From: CAYZUC01 sp964481705
Lineage (GTDB): Bacteria > Bacillota > Clostridia > Lachnospirales > Lachnospiraceae
Direction of reading: 5' to 3'
Assembly: GCA_964481705.1 (NCBI GenBank)
Contig: CAYZUC010000023.1
Location: 1-32,938, forward strand
Length of the DNA: 32,938 bases
A program made the position numbers and the translations under genes. The notes under the pieces were generated by a model. The model saw nothing but the letters and a program-made list of their open reading frames with translations, was not told the origin of the DNA and made no database searches. Below are positions 32,402 through 32,938 of this stretch, in pieces (the stretch's first letter is position 1; the number at the start of each line of letters is the position of its first letter).

Positions 32402-32938
32402 TATCGGATATGTGATTTCACTGCTTCTGCAACCACCTCTGCCACACGTGGGTCAAATGCTTCCGGCATGATATTTACATCCGACAATTCATCCTCTGGT
32501 ACAAGCCCTGCAATGGCATTTGCTGCAGCCAGCTTCATTTCCTCTGTAATCTGAGTTGCCCTGCCTTCCAATGCACCTTTAAAGATTCCTGGGAAAGCAA
32601 CTACATTATTGACCTGATTGGGGAAATCGGAGCGTCCGGTGCCAACCACTCTGGCGCCTGCTGCCTTTGCTACATCCGGCATAATCTCCGGTACTGGATT
32701 GGCCATTGCAAACAGGATAGAATCATGGTTCATAGATGAAACCATTTCCGGAGTTACAATATTAGGAGCGGATACACCAACAAAAATGTCCGCACCCTTC
32801 AGCGCCTCTGCTAAAGTACCGGTACGACCGCTTAAATTGGTAACCTTGGTCATTTCCTGCTGCATCCAGTTCAGACCTTCTGTATTCTTACCAACCATAC
32901 CGACCTTATCACACATCATGATGTCGGGGAATCCATAG
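32401..32938 (-). CDS. Malic enzyme, C-terminal part (cut by the window edge)
   Basis: The last 178 residues or so of an NAD(P)-dependent malic enzyme, which decarboxylates malate to pyruvate. The gene runs off the right edge of the window, so the N-terminal malate-binding half is not visible. The part present covers the end of the Rossmann-type domain: MMCDKVGMVGKNTEGLNW matches the IMCDRKG-type segment, followed by LAEALKGADIFVGVSAPNIVT, FAMANPVPEIMP, VVGTGRSDFPNQVNNVVAFPGIFKGAL, the family's best-conserved motif, and FDPRVAEVVAEAV at the end. The stop overlaps the radical SAM gene by one base. The codon phase at the edge is open, so no start is claimed. Confidence 0.92.
   Translation of the reverse strand, partial: YGFPDIMMCDKVGMVGKNTEGLNWMQQEMTKVTNLSGRTGTLAEALKGADIFVGVSAPNIVTPEMVSSMNHDSILFAMANPVPEIMPDVAKAAGARVVGTGRSDFPNQVNNVVAFPGIFKGALEGRATQITEEMKLAAANAIAGLVPEDELSDVNIMPEAFDPRVAEVVAEAVKSHIR

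Overview
The window reads as chromosomal DNA of an anaerobic Firmicute, most likely a member of the Lachnospiraceae or a close clostridial relative. The support is low to moderate GC, consensus TTGACA/TATAAT promoters, strong AGGAGG ribosome sites, a DUF4364 regulator, a DUF6442-type membrane protein, and the rho-rpmE-DUF1385-prmC-prfA cluster. Family membership is inferred from motifs only. Apart from one small acetyltransferase at the left edge, every gene is on the minus strand, so the window is best read from right to left. No stretch longer than 300 bases lacks a gene; the longest gaps (24019-24262 and 30737-30960) hold promoters and an operator.

Right part (25.9-32.9 kb) is housekeeping: the 3' end of a malic enzyme, a TIGR01212-type radical SAM protein, a DUF4364 regulator, then rho (with a Ser/Gln-rich repeat insert), rpmE (split by a run of Ns that looks like an assembly artefact), a DUF1385 membrane protein, prmC and prfA. 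The last two form a functional pair, because PrmC methylates the GGQ glutamine of RF1.

23.3-25.8 kb holds two small XRE regulator plus membrane protein units, arranged as mirror images around an AraC-GyrI regulator. Both units have a readable promoter with a palindromic operator candidate. At 21.9-23.2 kb is an intact PAS-PAS-GGDEF diguanylate cyclase with its own promoter and terminator.

12.5-21.8 kb is one tightly packed ten-gene operon for an Mrp/MBH-type membrane complex: MrpE, F, G, a DUF4040 (MbhD-like) subunit, an MbhE-MrpB fusion, MrpC, and four consecutive NuoL/M/N-like antiporter subunits. No hydrogenase, NADH dehydrogenase or other redox subunit accompanies it. Canonical Mrp has two antiporter-like subunits, so four without a redox arm is the most unusual feature of the window.

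8.1-12.4 kb encodes an Hpt protein and a 1293-residue REC-GGDEF-EAL-PAS-GAF-PAS-PAS-GGDEF protein in which both GGDEF motifs are degenerate and the EAL domain looks intact. It is probably a phosphorelay-controlled c-di-GMP phosphodiesterase. A 111-bp near-perfect inverted repeat follows and supplies its stop codon.

Left part (0-8 kb) has a PadR regulator with its HAAS/DUF3887 membrane partner, a membrane-anchored glycerophosphodiester phosphodiesterase, an isochorismatase-like hydrolase, a BMP-NupOPQ nucleoside ABC importer, and a convergent GNAT acetyltransferase.
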